From contig CAWFVV010000006.1 in NCBI GenBank assembly GCA_963819385.1, positions 682,001 to 746,000 of the forward strand: DNA of 64,000 nucleotides. Direction: 5' to 3'. A model generated the notes under the pieces. The model was given only the letters and a program-made list of their open reading frames with translations. It made no database searches and was not told the DNA's origin. Positions within the stretch are counted from its first letter, which is position 1; each line of letters starts with the position of its first letter. This document shows, piece by piece, positions 62,501 through 64,000 of the stretch. Made by a program: the position numbers and the translations under genes. This DNA comes from JAVDCA01 sp963819385 (GTDB taxonomy: Bacteria > Pseudomonadota > Alphaproteobacteria > Rhizobiales > Xanthobacteraceae).

Positions 62501-62582
62501 GTCATTGCCCGCGAACGCGGGCAATCCAGTAACCACCTAGTGCTCCGTGGTTACTGGATGCCCCGCTTGCGCGGGGCATGAC
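62501..62582. repeat. Intergenic triple-hairpin repeat, family C, second copy
   Basis: Three hairpins in a row: TTGCCCGCG with CGCGGGCAA, CCAGTAACCAC with GTGGTTACTGG, and CCCCGCTTGCGCGGGG, bounded by GTCAT and ATGAC. Same plan as the element at 7521-7607 with a different middle hairpin. It separates two converging genes. Confidence 0.75.
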
Positions 62583-62602
62583 GAGTTAGAGGAAGCCGAC
62601 CA

Positions 62603-64000
62603 TCAGTGCATCGTCGCGCTGCTCGCGGGCGGCACGTTCGCGGCGGCCCGGTTGGGGCCGAGCGCCTGCAGCGCGGCGGCGGGATCGACGAGGCCCGCCC
62701 CGTCTTCCTCGCCCTTCGGCCGCGCCGAGTATGGCGTCGCAGTACGCATCAGGATGGCGCGCACCTCGTCGGGCGTGATCGTCGGCTTGCGCTCGACCAG
62801 CAGCGCCGCGACGCCGCTGACGTGCGCGGTCGCGACCGAGGTGCCGGTGGTGAGCTGATAGGTGTTGCCGGGCGCCGGAACCATGACGTCGACGCCGGGC
62901 GCCGCGACCGCGATGTACTTGCCGCGGTTCGCCATCGCGAACGGCTTGTCGTTGTAGTCGCTCGCCGTGACCGCGATGACACTCTGGTCGGCGCCCGGAT
63001 AGAGCGGCGGCGACTTCGGCCCGGCGTTGCCGGCCGCCGCGACCAGGATGATGCCCTTGTCGTGCGCGAGCTTGAGCGTGCGCTCCATCATCGGATCGCG
63101 CGGGCCCGCAAAGCTCATGTTGATGATGCGCGCCTTGTGCTCGATCGCGTAGTCGAGGCCCTTGAGGATCTGGAAGCTCGTCGCCTCCGCGCTCGCGGAC
63201 TGCTCGTCGAACGCCTTGATGGCGATGAGGCGCACGCCGGGCGCGACGCCGAGCAGCCGATTATGCGCCGCGATCGCGCCCGCCATGCCGGTCCCGTGCG
63301 GATGCGGATGACTTCGCGCTCTGCGTCGCGTCGAAGCGGTCGACGATCACGCCCTTGAGGTCGGGGTGGTTCACGTCGATCTCCGAATCGATCACCGCCA
63401 CCACCACGCCGCGCCCGCGGGCCGTATTGTGGATCTGGACGAGGTGCATCTTGTCGATGACGTATTGCGCGGCATCGCCCGCCGGCAGGCTCTCGAGCGA
63501 AGCCGTGTTGGCATTGGCGAGGCCGGGCTCGGACGGCGGCTCGGTGGTCGGCGGAATGCTGTCGGTATGCTCGGCGGCAGGCGGAGCCGCGGGGGCGGCC
63601 GGCGCGGGCGCGCTCTGGCTCAGGTTGAACACGTAGTTGGGCTGCGCCGAGGCGACGATCCGGTTCTTCTCCAGCGCACGGATGAGGATGCGGATGTCCT
63701 TTCCGTTGGCCGCCTTGAAGCGGTAGATCACGCGGCCGTTGAGGTCGACGCTTTGCGATGAGATCAGCGTGATGCCGAGCTGCTGGGCGATCTGCAGGAC
63801 GGTCGCCGTCGGCACCGTGTTGGAGATCTGCACCACCACCTCGCCCCTGAGGAAGCGCGTCTCGTTGATCGGCGGCACGCCGCTGAAGCGCTGCTCGTCG
63901 AGGGTGCGGCCGAGGCCCGCGCCGGGCGGCGGGCCGGGGCTGTTGTGGTTGCCGTTCGCACCATTGTTGCCATTGTTGTGGTTGCCGTTGCCGCCGTTGC
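62603..64000 (-). pseudogene. Subtilisin-like S8 serine peptidase (frameshift; 5' end beyond the window)
   Basis: Secreted subtilase whose N-terminus lies beyond the right edge. Visible in order: an Asn/Gly/His-rich low-complexity segment (about 63905-64000), a propeptide-like region (RFLRGEVVVQISNTVPTATV), a Pro/Ala-rich linker, then the catalytic Asp in VVAVIDSEIDVNHPDL, His in HPHGTGMAGA and Ser in TGTSVATAHVSGVAAL. One extra base at 63310-63315 (GACTTC) shifts the frame just before the histidine block; removing it gives ASHPHPHGTGM. The triad is otherwise complete, so the enzyme is probably active. Its substrate is unknown. Confidence 0.85.

Overview
The window is GC-rich throughout and reads as the chromosome of a free-living alphaproteobacterium of the order Hyphomicrobiales (Rhizobiales), closest in style to Bradyrhizobiaceae/Xanthobacteraceae. 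The reasons are Omp25/Omp31-like porins beginning with the WTGFYVG signature, Bug-type tricarboxylate receptors, intergenic palindromic repeats of the kind common in that group, sigma-EcfG type promoters (GGAAC-N16/17-CGTT), and frameshifts that fall on GANTC, the CcrM methylation site of this class. I see no tRNA, rRNA, CRISPR array, phage, insertion sequence or recognisable transcription regulator gene.

Layout. 1-9.7 kb: a truncated S41 protease, signal peptidase I, then small metabolic genes (Bug receptor, maleate isomerase-like enzyme, DUF202 protein, D-2-hydroxyacid dehydrogenase, HNH-like protein, aminotransferase, SDR, TPR protein). 9.7-10.1 kb: an A-rich stretch without a gene. 10.1-16.2 kb: a ugpBAEC-type ABC transporter operon with a trailing acetyltransferase, divergent from a metallo-beta-lactamase-fold hydrolase. 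16.3-29.6 kb: an outer-membrane and metal-transport island with a porin-like protein, two DUF2946 proteins, a TonB-dependent receptor fused to a porin-like barrel, ExbB-ExbD-TonB, and an HlyD-RND-OMF heavy-metal efflux set. 29.7-39.5 kb: a stress-linked block with two divergent sigma-EcfG promoters driving a 77-residue membrane protein and a Tat-exported paoABC molybdenum aldehyde oxidoreductase, a FAD monooxygenase, a CPA2 antiporter fused to universal-stress domains, and a LigD-like repair protein with its own sigma-EcfG promoter. 39.7-47.1 kb: a Tat-exported thiamine-diphosphate enzyme followed by two c-type cytochromes, a GMC dehydrogenase, and a two-subunit thiamine-diphosphate enzyme. 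47.1-52 kb: an NRAMP-like transporter, two solute-binding proteins and a flavin oxidoreductase. 52-64 kb: a SET-domain protein, a gamma-resorcylate decarboxylase-type enzyme, a flavin monooxygenase, a VOC protein, OpgC, an acyl-CoA ligase, a thioesterase, a quinone reductase-like enzyme, a UbiD decarboxylase and a truncated subtilase.

How the genes work together. ExbB-ExbD-TonB would energise the receptor for uptake, and the RND tripartite pump would export metal; the paired DUF2946 proteins suggest one metal circuit. The 39.7-44.1 kb block looks like a periplasmic redox module in which a thiamine-diphosphate enzyme could pass electrons to cytochrome c; I consider this the best candidate for an undescribed system. 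The last 12 kb suggest aromatic or branched acid degradation, with two non-oxidative decarboxylases, a CoA ligase and a thioesterase.

Caution. Eight otherwise intact genes carry single-base frameshifts (11 in all). Five of these, and possibly a sixth, can be repaired by removing one duplicated A or T so that GANTC is restored. I therefore regard most of them as sequencing artefacts at methylated sites rather than true decay, although I list those genes as broken because the given sequence is.
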